This document shows positions 1 to 6,299 of a DNA stretch of 8,478 bases, piece by piece (position 1 is the first letter of the stretch; the number at the start of each line of letters is the position of its first letter). Under the pieces are notes generated by a model. That model was not told the origin of the DNA and searched no databases. It was given only the letters and a program-made list of their open reading frames with translations. The stretch lies in contig JAVWTD010000046.1 in assembly GCA_036667875.1 (NCBI GenBank), forward strand, positions 1 to 8,478. The letters are read 5' to 3'. The stretch comes from CAJGDV01 sp036667875. GTDB taxonomy: Bacteria; Bacillota_I; Bacilli_A; RF39; UBA660. Position numbers and translations under genes: made by a program.

Positions 1-8
1 AATTCCCG

Positions 9-1517
9 TTAATGTTTATAATTTTTTGAGACATTTTCAAAAACTATTGACATTTTTTTTAGTATTTTATTATTATTTATTGTATAGACAGGTATTTTTA
101 TATTATCTATTATTATATAACCTTTATTATCATCTAAAATTTCATATTTAAATATATCTTTTCCATATACTTCTTCCATTGTTTTTTCTGAAACGAAATG
201 TCCACCATTTTTATATCTATTAATATTTCTTTCTTTTCTTATATTTATGTCAGATTTAAGATTTATTATTATTGAATTTTCAAAATTAGGTAATTCATTT
301 TTTATTACTTTTAGACTTCTTTCATATACATTATTACCAAATTCAAACTCATAATCTTTATCATTACCCCTAGAAAATTGAATAATATTATTTTGCTTTT
401 TATATTTAGATATAGATTTTTGTAAAATCATATCCCATAATATTGGTTTAATAATGTCATGACCGTTATTATCAGATGCAATTTTTGTATAATGATCAAT
501 ATTTTCAAAATCATTTAAATATAATTCAAAAATATCATTCATAAAAGTAATTTTACTTTTTAACATTTTAAATTTCTCTATATTTTTTTCATAAGAAATA
601 TCATCTATTAAAAACATTTCTAACAATGGTTCCAAATCATCTATATCTTCATAAAAACCATAATAATTTTTTAAAAAATCTATAAAAGTAGTTTTACCAG
701 CACAAGAATTTCCTATTACTATTATGTTTTCTGGTAATTTATTTACATTTTGAAGTTTAATAACCGATTTTTTATTGATTAATGGTCCAAAGTTTTTTAT
801 TGACTCAGATGAATTATATATTCCTCTATTAATCATATCATTTAGATTATCATTTTCTATATAACCAGTTAATACTCCACCAATAAAACTATCTCCAGCA
901 CCTGTAGTAGAAGTAGGACTATTCACAAAATTTGCATTAAAAGATAAATTAGTATTTTGATTTAAAACAATAATTGGTTTATCTTCATTTGTTATTACTT
1001 TAATAGGTATATCATCTATATATTCTTTTATAATGTTAAATTCTGTTGAATTACAAAAAATTATATTAATCTTATTTTTATATTTCTGAATGTATTTAAT
1101 ATATTCATTAACACTATGAATCATTACATCTATTGATAATGTTTTATAACTAATTAGTTTGTTATCAAGTATATTTTCAATATTTACTCCTTTTCTAAAA
1201 GAAATGTGTAAATGGTTAATATTTAATTTTTCATTTATTAATATATCTTCACTATTATAGTTAGCTCCCTGGCAAGTTCCATTAATTTCATCAATATTAA
1301 ATTGAGTTATATCTTCGACTACATTTCCAATTAAATTAATTTTTCGATTTTTTAAAACATTAAATATCTCGTCATTAACATTACTTATAACAGATATATT
1401 TTTTTTTGTTGAAGTTCTAGCAGATAATGATGAATAAATAGCACTACCACCTAAACAATAAATTTCGTTATTGATGAAATCAATAGAGCTATTTCCAGCA
1501 AAACATAAATCTATCAT
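9..1517 (-). CDS. PfkB-family sugar/nucleoside kinase fused to a C-terminal P-loop kinase domain
   Basis: This is a 502-residue two-domain protein. Residues 1-255 read as a PfkB (ribokinase-like) kinase: an opening strand 'CFAGNSSIDF', the Gly-Gly substrate signature at 23-24, and the ATP-site signature 'TTGAGDSFIGG' at 204-214, whose D209 would be the catalytic base. Residues 263-502 form a second nucleotide-binding domain with a Walker A motif GNSCAGKT (269-276) and an Arg/Lys-rich lid-like stretch near 427-435, as in adenylate- or nucleoside-kinase folds. Each domain should transfer phosphate from ATP; the substrates cannot be read from sequence. PfkB enzymes use sugars or nucleosides, so consecutive phosphorylations of one metabolite are possible. 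It is the sixth and last visible gene of the operon. Its ATG overlaps the preceding stop in an ATGA (1514-1517), implying translational coupling. Family calls are solid; the pathway role is inference. Confidence 0.85.
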   Translation of the reverse strand: MIDLCFAGNSSIDFINNEIYCLGGSAIYSSLSARTSTKKNISVISNVNDEIFNVLKNRKINLIGNVVEDITQFNIDEINGTCQGANYNSEDILINEKLNINHLHISFRKGVNIENILDNKLISYKTLSIDVMIHSVNEYIKYIQKYKNKINIIFCNSTEFNIIKEYIDDIPIKVITNEDKPIIVLNQNTNLSFNANFVNSPTSTTGAGDSFIGGVLTGYIENDNLNDMINRGIYNSSESIKNFGPLINKKSVIKLQNVNKLPENIIVIGNSCAGKTTFIDFLKNYYGFYEDIDDLEPLLEMFLIDDISYEKNIEKFKMLKSKITFMNDIFELYLNDFENIDHYTKIASDNNGHDIIKPILWDMILQKSISKYKKQNNIIQFSRGNDKDYEFEFGNNVYERSLKVIKNELPNFENSIIINLKSDINIRKERNINRYKNGGHFVSEKTMEEVYGKDIFKYEILDDNKGYIIIDNIKIPVYTINNNKILKKMSIVFENVSKNYKH

Positions 1518-2011
1518 CTTAATAATAACCTCTTTGCTTTTTCTTGAACTTCTTCTCTATTATATATATCAGTATCAATTTCTAGTACTTCAATATAGTC
1601 TTTGCTAAAACTCATTAATCTTAAATAATATTCACTAAGTTCATCATAAAAATTTTTTATAACTTCAAAATCATTGCTATCATTTTTTCTTCTAGATAAT
1701 AATATTTCTTTGGGTGCAGACAAATAAATTATGCTCGTTCCAACTTTTTCATATTGAATTAATAAATCTTTATAATCTTCAATAGTTAATTTACACTTTC
1801 CCCTTATGACTGGTCCATAAACCATCTCACTTATAAAAGAACGATCAAGTATTAGCTGTTGTGTTTCGAATTTTAATATATTCATATATTTTGTTAATAA
1901 ATCCATATTCTTACTATCATAATCAAAATGAAATTTAGTCATACCATTTTGAACAAAATAATCTACCAGCGTTGTTTTACCAACACCATCAATTCCTTCT
2001 ATAATTACCAT
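1514..2011 (-). CDS. Thymidylate-kinase-like P-loop nucleotide/nucleoside kinase
   Basis: This 165-residue protein begins directly with the nucleotide-binding strand and P-loop: 'MVIIEGIDGVGKTT' has Walker A GIDGVGKT at residues 6-13, the form typical of dTMP kinases. A DRS motif at 56-58, followed by 'FISEMVYG', matches the DR(S/Y/F) substrate-site motif of thymidylate and deoxynucleoside kinases. Paired arginines R107-R108 sit where the lid is expected. It is short: bacterial dTMP kinases usually have about 200-215 residues. A specialised or phage-like nucleotide or deoxynucleoside kinase is therefore more likely than the housekeeping enzyme. It lies 16 bp after the HhH gene with its own GGGGG-type ribosome binding site, and overlaps the next gene by four bases. 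The natural substrate is not deducible; the operon suggests a modified nucleoside or its monophosphate (inference). Confidence 0.82.
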   Translation of the reverse strand: MVIIEGIDGVGKTTLVDYFVQNGMTKFHFDYDSKNMDLLTKYMNILKFETQQLILDRSFISEMVYGPVIRGKCKLTIEDYKDLLIQYEKVGTSIIYLSAPKEILLSRRKNDSNDFEVIKNFYDELSEYYLRLMSFSKDYIEVLEIDTDIYNREEVQEKAKRLLLR

Positions 2012-2027
2012 ATTTCCCCCTTATATG

Positions 2028-2789
2028 TTATTTTTTACATGTGTAATTTAATTCTAAATTATTTTTCAAAGGACATTCTTCTGGTCTATGTTTGTTGCAA
2101 TAATGCCTTTTAAAATATATCATTACTAAATGAACCCACCACGTTGCATTTTTGTAATCTGGAATATTTAATGATTCATATCCGTTTTTAATTATAATAT
2201 CACTCATATCATTATTAGATACTAAATCTTGTAATTCTTTTCTTAAAATATCATGGCCTAATGCATTATTATATTGACAAAAACCTAAACAAGAAAGTTG
2301 AACATCTTTCATTCCACTATCAACTGGCATTATTCCACAATAGTATCCTCTCATATATAAAACACAACATTGTGCCACTTTATAAGAAGCACCATTAACA
2401 TTTTTTGCAATTAGTTTTATTAGTTCATCATCACTTAAGGTTTTTAATTCAGTCTCATAATTTTCTATAAAATTAATCATTGAATTTAAATATTTATATC
2501 TAGTGTTTGATAAACCTAATCCTTTAATAATTTCAATAATTTGTGTTTCATTCATTTTTTTGATTTCTTCATAAGTAAAAGAATTAAAATTATTTATTAC
2601 TTTCTGATAACTATTGATCATACTATAGGATATTCTTGTAGAAAGCCCTGCAATTAATAATCTATTCCTGTAATCTTCTACATTTAATGGCCACCACATA
2701 TTATTGTCGTGATTTTTAAAAACATCATTTTTCACATCTGGCATGCTACTACAAATATCTATAAATTTTTTAAATTGTTCCTTGTTCAT
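2028..2789 (-). CDS. HhH-GPD superfamily protein (endonuclease III/MutY-like) with degenerate cluster cysteines
   Basis: This 253-residue protein aligns by eye with endonuclease III-type DNA glycosylases. Residues 40-115 match the first helical bundle ('RLLIAGLSTRISYSMINSYQ', then 'IIEIIKGLGLSNTRYKYL'). Residues 127-160 match the helix-hairpin-helix plus Gly/Pro-Asp loop: 'VNGASYKVAQ' holds K137 at the endonuclease III catalytic Lys position, and 'IMPVDSGM' holds D157 at the invariant Asp. The C-terminus has 'YCNKHRPEECPL' and a final Cys (C231, C239, C251), recalling the iron-sulfur loop, but the CX6CX2CX5C spacing is not kept and one Cys is missing. The family cleaves base-sugar N-glycosidic bonds, usually in DNA. 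Inside a biosynthetic-looking operon it could instead act on a free or modified nucleoside (inference). An SD GGAGG lies just before its ATG. The fold is fairly sure, the activity open. Confidence 0.75.
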   Translation of the reverse strand: MNKEQFKKFIDICSSMPDVKNDVFKNHDNNMWWPLNVEDYRNRLLIAGLSTRISYSMINSYQKVINNFNSFTYEEIKKMNETQIIEIIKGLGLSNTRYKYLNSMINFIENYETELKTLSDDELIKLIAKNVNGASYKVAQCCVLYMRGYYCGIMPVDSGMKDVQLSCLGFCQYNNALGHDILRKELQDLVSNNDMSDIIIKNGYESLNIPDYKNATWWVHLVMIYFKRHYCNKHRPEECPLKNNLELNYTCKK

Positions 2790-2802
2790 AATTATTCCTC
2801 CA

Positions 2803-3444
2803 TTAATTTTCTCTTTTAATCTTATTAAATAGACTAGAATTACTAGAAATAATATTAATCTTTAGTTTTTTTTCTAATAATTCTATAGTTTTTAAAGTTG
2901 GTAAATTAGTGCATGATATAATTATATCACCATATTCAGGCAAATAATTAGATTCAATAAATTTTGTCATTTTTTTTGTACCAAATTCAAAATAATCCAT
3001 AGTATTTAGTAAATCTAAATTTATTGTTTTGGAAACAAAAATATTGTTTTTCGTTAATTCATCTCTTACTTTATTTCCAATAGTATCATTATATGGTGTT
3101 ATTAGTAAACAACTATTAATATTTTTATATTTAGCTTCTTCAACAAGGGAAGTTGCTGGATTTATACTTATAACTTTTTCTTCATTAAATAATGCTGAGG
3201 AAGTACAAAAATAGCTTATATATTCAACTCCTAAATATTTTAAATCTTTTATTTTTTTAATACTATCATCTGCTAAATCTTTTAAATATTGTTCTTTATT
3301 ATCTTTATAATTTGTCTTATAATCCAATTTTGATACATAACATACAAAATCATTTAAATCAAAAAATTTTGTTGCATATAAATATTGTAATTCATATTCT
3401 ACAGTAAGATTAGTTTTAGGAACTAGCAAACCTATTTTTCTCAT
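2803..3444 (-). CDS. Asp/Glu racemase-superfamily enzyme, maleate isomerase/arylmalonate decarboxylase-like
   Basis: This 213-residue protein opens with 'MRKIGLLVPKTNLTVEYE', close to the 'IGLIVPSSNTTVE' start of maleate isomerases. N12 sits at their substrate-binding Asn. The two catalytic cysteines of this cofactor-free superfamily are both present: C80 in 'YFCTSSALF' and C178 in 'ISCTNLPTL'. 'INPATSL' (94-100) corresponds to the conserved 'TPA' substrate loop. Known relatives isomerize maleate, racemize Asp, Glu or hydantoins, or decarboxylate arylmalonates through an enediolate-like intermediate. The exact reaction cannot be told from the motifs, though the paired Cys argue for isomerase or racemase chemistry over the single-Cys decarboxylases. 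The protein is somewhat shorter than the usual roughly 240 residues. Its ATG overlaps the radical SAM stop in ATGA (3441-3444), and AGGAG precedes the start. Confidence 0.82.
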   Translation of the reverse strand: MRKIGLLVPKTNLTVEYELQYLYATKFFDLNDFVCYVSKLDYKTNYKDNKEQYLKDLADDSIKKIKDLKYLGVEYISYFCTSSALFNEEKVISINPATSLVEEAKYKNINSCLLITPYNDTIGNKVRDELTKNNIFVSKTINLDLLNTMDYFEFGTKKMTKFIESNYLPEYGDIIISCTNLPTLKTIELLEKKLKINIISSNSSLFNKIKREN

Positions 3445-4949
3445 ACTAATTCTCCTAAAATAGTTCTATTTCCTATATATCCAATAATTTTAACTTTATA
3501 AAATTTATCAAGTTCTAATTCTCTATTTTCTATAACTACTCTAATTGGGCAAGTTGCCATTTGTCTTAATATTGAATTTCCATCTTTATACATTTCCATT
3601 CTTAAATCTGAAATTTCTAAGCCAATAGGAAATACCTCTTTAAGCATCGGAATAATAAATTGATTTTCAATAGTTTTCGACCAATTATTAAACTCTTTTA
3701 AATCTCCTTCAGTATATTTGTCAAATTGTTCCCCATATGGAGATGTAAGTTTTCTTACAAACACTCTTCTTGCTAAATTACCTGATTTTAAAATCTTTTC
3801 AAAATTTTTTAAATTTTCTGTTAATGTATTTTCGTTTTGACCATCTAACCCATAAATAATATTAATTCCTGGCAATAATTTTGGCATCCCGCTTTTACCA
3901 CGTTCTTTACCAAATTCATTTATAATATTAATTGATTTATGTATATCATCGATACTCCCGTTTAAATTACATTTTTCTCTAATGATTGGATCAAACGATT
4001 CAATGCCAAATGGAGTTATATTACCATCTGTTGTATACTTAGCCACTAATTCTGTTATTTGTTTTCCTTCATCAGTATTAACGTTATGTGGACTAACATT
4101 ATCTATATGCAAAGTCTTGATATTTGGGCATTTTTCCCATATAGATTTAAACAACATTTCTATTTCTTTTGGATTACAATCTTTATAAGCATAAAAATTT
4201 GGCTGTCTACCCAATCTAAAATATAATGCACCATTGTCATATAATGATTTGATTTCATTTACAATATCTTCTCTATCTCTAAATTGTAAAGGTAATCCCC
4301 TCATTCCTTCGATACAAAATGTACAACCTGGTTTTCTATTGCATCCAGTTGCTGTTTCTATTTCAATTACCAATGGTCTTTCTAATTGTTTTAATATACT
4401 AGCAGATTTAATAGAAATATTCTTCAATTTTTCATAATTTGGTTTAAATTTATTATCTTTTTCATTAATAAAATAATTATAAGTATTTCCAAAAATTATA
4501 TCATCAAATAAATTTTGAGGAACAGTTTTTCTAACATTTTGTCTTGTTAATTCATTACCACCTAAAGAATAGAATAATAATTTATTAGAATCTTTTTTAG
4601 TATATAGTTTTAAAAGATTCTCAACTTCCAAAAAAGATGGTGGTTCTGCTGATACATATTCGTATTTAACAAAACATCCCATTACAACATAAATATTTTG
4701 AGCATTTGCAAAAATATTTCTTACATTATTTTTATTTTTTGTGCAATTTATTATTCTTTTATTGTAAGAATTTTCAAAATGACGTTCACCATTTTCAAAT
4801 CTTAAATCATCGATTGTTAAATAAAAGAACTTTTGCTCTTTTTCTTCTAGTGCTCCTGCTATATATCTTGAGTGTACGCCTAAATAAGGTGGGACACCTA
4901 ATCCAGATGGTTCATCTGTATAGCAATCTAATATAATATCATATTTCAT
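3441..4949 (-). CDS. Radical SAM protein of the COG1031 type, with CX5CX2C cluster motif and TRAM-like C-terminus
   Basis: This is a 502-residue protein. The N-terminal 'ILDCYTDEPSGLGVPPYLG' and the core 'GCTFCIEGMRGLP', followed by 'FRLGRQPN', match my recollection of COG1031, a radical SAM group best known from archaea. The 4Fe-4S ligands would be C203, C209 and C212, a CX5CX2C spacing rather than the canonical CX3CX2C. A TIM-barrel-like region follows, with 'PFGIESFD' (313-320) and 'GINIIYGLDGQ' (361-371). The last 25 or so residues ('FYKVKIIGYIGNRTILGE') look like a small TRAM-type beta barrel, which often binds nucleic acid. Residues 1-185 could form a Rossmann-like domain. The reaction is unknown for the family; reductive cleavage of S-adenosylmethionine is expected. 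The SD GGAGG overlaps the upstream TAG. The family call is strong, function unassigned. Confidence 0.85.
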   Translation of the reverse strand: MKYDIILDCYTDEPSGLGVPPYLGVHSRYIAGALEEKEQKFFYLTIDDLRFENGERHFENSYNKRIINCTKNKNNVRNIFANAQNIYVVMGCFVKYEYVSAEPPSFLEVENLLKLYTKKDSNKLLFYSLGGNELTRQNVRKTVPQNLFDDIIFGNTYNYFINEKDNKFKPNYEKLKNISIKSASILKQLERPLVIEIETATGCNRKPGCTFCIEGMRGLPLQFRDREDIVNEIKSLYDNGALYFRLGRQPNFYAYKDCNPKEIEMLFKSIWEKCPNIKTLHIDNVSPHNVNTDEGKQITELVAKYTTDGNITPFGIESFDPIIREKCNLNGSIDDIHKSINIINEFGKERGKSGMPKLLPGINIIYGLDGQNENTLTENLKNFEKILKSGNLARRVFVRKLTSPYGEQFDKYTEGDLKEFNNWSKTIENQFIIPMLKEVFPIGLEISDLRMEMYKDGNSILRQMATCPIRVVIENRELELDKFYKVKIIGYIGNRTILGELV

Positions 4950-4963
4950 AACTTAAATTCCTC

Positions 4964-5461
4964 CTAATCAAATAATGTAATAACATGGAATGGTGCAAAC
5001 ATCTTTCCAAGCTCTTTTTGTGCCAAAAATAGAATATCATGGGTATCATCAATTAATACTGAAAAAATAAAACTATTTTCATTTAATATTTTTTGAATTT
5101 TATCTACTTTAAGTTGTTTTCTATTTTCAAAATTGCTAGCAATCGTATATATTCTATTTTCCTTTTTAAAAAAAGGTGCATAAATATCTAACCATTTATC
5201 TTTCTCGATTGCTTGTTCATTATATAAACATGAGCTTAATATAAATAGTTCAATATTTTTATCTTTACTAATTTCTAGTAATTTTTGAATAGCAGTAGTA
5301 ATTGGTCTTTTATTAAGATATGTCCCAGGAACATTATTTTTAATATTAATTCCTTCTCCAAATCTATAATCTGCTATTACTCCATCCATATCAACGAAAA
5401 TAAATATTTTTTCTGCTGATACCTCATTTGCTTTCTCTTTAATTTCATCTAAAATATACAT
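4964..5461 (-). CDS. HAD-superfamily hydrolase, 5'(3')-deoxyribonucleotidase-like
   Basis: This 165-residue protein is the first structural gene of the operon. HAD motif I is 'FVDMDGVIADY' (22-32), with nucleophile D24 and acid/base D26. Motif II is 'FILSS' (73-77). Motif III is probably K115 or K118. Motif IV is 'LIDDTHDIL' (136-144), with metal ligands D138 and D139. The DMDGV(I/L)AD form and the short length resemble the NT5C-type 5'-deoxyribonucleotidase and related small HAD phosphatases, so dephosphorylation of a nucleoside or sugar phosphate is the likely role. The start is set by AAAGGA about 8 bases upstream of the ATG, which lies some 50 bases after the attenuator. The stop TAG is part of the next gene's ribosome binding site. 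Substrate specificity is inferred only from family and neighbours. Confidence 0.83.
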   Translation of the reverse strand: MYILDEIKEKANEVSAEKIFIFVDMDGVIADYRFGEGINIKNNVPGTYLNKRPITTAIQKLLEISKDKNIELFILSSCLYNEQAIEKDKWLDIYAPFFKKENRIYTIASNFENRKQLKVDKIQKILNENSFIFSVLIDDTHDILFLAQKELGKMFAPFHVITLFD

Positions 5462-5512
5462 TATTTTATTCCTTTCATAATAATTTTAATAATTCTTTTA
5501 CTGAAATACACT

Positions 5513-5552
5513 AAAAAAGAGGGCAAAAAACCACATAAGTTTTCAGCCCTCT
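5513..5552 (-). terminator. Intrinsic terminator/attenuator in the operon leader
   Basis: On the minus strand AGAGGGC (5552-5546) pairs perfectly with GCCCTCT (5524-5518). An inner AAAAC/GTTTT stem extends it, and a T run follows immediately (5518-5513). There is no matching T run on the plus strand, so it works leftwards. It lies between a good promoter and the first structural gene, and its first arm begins inside the stop codon of the leader peptide. A ribosome paused at the end of the leader would therefore cover the arm and let RNA polymerase continue. I see no convincing alternative antiterminator hairpin in the leader; the best I found is a 5-bp CTAAA/TTTAG pairing. The terminator is directly visible; the attenuator role is inference from the layout. 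Confidence 0.8.
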
Positions 5553-5598
5553 AAACTATTAATTTAATAAATATGTCTTTTTTATTTAGTTCCTTCAT
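5551..5598 (-). CDS. Leader peptide MKELNKKDIFIKLIV preceding the attenuator
   Basis: A 15-codon frame (ATG at 5598-5596, TAG at 5553-5551) lies about 20 bases downstream of the predicted transcription start. A GGAG ribosome binding site (5610-5607) sits 8 bases before the ATG. The stop codon overlaps the first base pairs of the terminator stem. Five of its last seven residues are Ile, Leu or Val (IFIKLIV), which could make translation sensitive to branched-chain aminoacyl-tRNA supply. It could equally be a stalling peptide sensitive to a ribosome-targeting compound or to the pathway's own product. There is no run of one amino acid as in classic his or trp leaders. Its translation is not proven; position, binding site and stop/stem overlap support it. 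Confidence 0.6.
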   Translation of the reverse strand: MKELNKKDIFIKLIV

Positions 5599-5625
5599 AT
5601 CTACCACTCCAAACAATTAATGACT

Positions 5626-5654
5626 ATTATATATTATTACGAGGATATAATCAA
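5626..5654 (-). promoter_or_regulatory. Sigma-A-type promoter of the six-gene operon
   Basis: Read on the minus strand, a -35 box TTGATT (5654-5649) and a perfect -10 box TATAAT (5631-5626) are separated by exactly 17 bases. Transcription should start near 5619. That leaves about 20 bases before the leader peptide start and about 105 bases to the end of the attenuator. The boxes fall in the gap just after the stop codon of the small upstream gene. AT-rich DNA yields chance -10 boxes, but the spacing, position and downstream leader make this one convincing. Confidence 0.75.
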
Positions 5655-5668
5655 TGGAAATTATGTGT

Positions 5669-5812
5669 TTAATTATTTTTAATTCCTTTTATATATATAA
5701 GATACATATCTTCTAATAAACTTTTTAAGGTTAATCCTTTATTATCATAATGAGTTATTATTTTATAATATGTATCCATATTATTTGTTTCTTTCTTGAT
5801 TGTATTACTCAT
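5669..5812 (-). CDS. Small protein of 47 residues, function unknown
   Basis: An ATG preceded by GGGAGG at 5-base spacing (5824-5819) opens a 47-codon frame ending in TAA just before the operon promoter. The product starts 'MSNTIKKETNNMDTYYKII' and continues 'THYDNKGLTLKSLLEDMYL'. It is charged, without a signal peptide or membrane segment, and probably helical in its second half. It follows the relaxase remnant after a terminator, so it may be a cargo or accessory gene of the mobile module, or an independent small regulator. I see no clear promoter of its own between 5813 and 5850. I do not recognise the family. The strong ribosome binding site and protein-like composition argue that it is real. 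Confidence 0.6.
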   Translation of the reverse strand: MSNTIKKETNNMDTYYKIITHYDNKGLTLKSLLEDMYLIYIKGIKNN

Positions 5813-5849
5813 GATAACCTCCCTTTGTTAAATCTATGAGATAATAAAT

Positions 5850-5880
5850 AAAAAAAGAATAATGATATTTCACATTATTC
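5850..5880 (-). terminator. Rho-independent terminator after the relaxase remnant
   Basis: On the minus strand GAATAATG (5880-5873) and CATTATTC (5864-5857) form a perfect 8-bp stem with an 8-base loop. A run of seven T residues follows (5856-5850). The stem begins at the TAA stop of the relaxase remnant (5877-5875), so the gene end and terminator look native. It separates the mobilization remnant from the small gene and operon downstream. Confidence 0.8.
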
Positions 5881-6299
5881 TCTATTATTCATTTCATTAT
5901 TAAGAAATCTTTTTCTTCTTTTAATTTGTTTTATACTCTCTACCGTGTAGTAAGTATCTTTTAAATCTTCTAGTTTGATACTACTATCAATATAAGGATT
6001 ATTAAATGAAACTATTACCTGCCATAGATTAGAATTTTTAATATATTTACCATATCTCTTTTTTTTATTTTTTAGTTCATCATCCGTAGCATAACTTCCA
6101 TCTTCTATAATAAGATTTATATTTTCATGTTTGTTTATTTTGCCTGTATAATAGTCAATCATTTTAACTGTTTTTTTTCATTATTAGAAAAGTAATTAAA
6201 CATTCCTCTAACCATATCATTTGATAGTTTAGTTTTATGACTTTTATTATTTGTAGCAAAATCAAATTGTGTTTTAACTACTACTTTAGGACTACTCAT
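5875..6299 (-). pseudogene. Relaxase-like gene (MobP2-type N-terminus), frameshifted and truncated
   Basis: The gene starts at ATG 6299 with 'MSSPKVVVKTQFDF' and reads 46 codons to a TGA at 6161-6159. The next frame opens with 'MIDYYTGKINKHENIN' (6162) and runs 95 codons to 5875. Adding one A at the 8-A run (6178-6171) would join them smoothly into about 142 residues. The start, the 'SNLWQVIVSFNNPYID' segment and the Tyr-rich 'FNYF...IDYYTG' region resemble my recollection of MobP2-family relaxases of Gram-positive mobilizable elements. Relaxases of this type usually exceed 350 residues, and no His triad is present here. Because a native-looking terminator follows the stop, an internal deletion joining N- and C-terminal ends is more likely than simple truncation. 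It overlaps the upstream gene's stop by 8 bases. Homology is moderately supported; loss of function seems certain. Confidence 0.6.

Noticed and set aside
2028..2789. Thymine hypermodification pyrophosphorylase (phage aGPT-PPlase)
   Set aside because: Operon context is suggestive, but I could not see the motifs I associate with those clades. The protein reads closer to endonuclease III, so this was kept only as an analogy.
1928..4936. Plus-strand frames of 61-76 codons at 1928-2113, 3029-3214, 3982-4188, 4234-4437 and 4706-4936
   Set aside because: All lie antisense to well-supported minus-strand genes, lack ribosome binding sites, and have low-complexity or hydrophobic translations expected from complementing AT-rich coding sequence.
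5462..5481. Mini-cistron MKGIK overlapping the HAD gene start
   Set aside because: The five-codon frame has no ribosome binding site of its own and contains that of the HAD gene. It is probably chance.
5460..5660. T-box, SAM or other riboswitch in the operon leader
   Set aside because: The untranslated leader is only about 105 bases and shows no T-box consensus or recognisable aptamer. The leader-peptide attenuator explains the hairpin.
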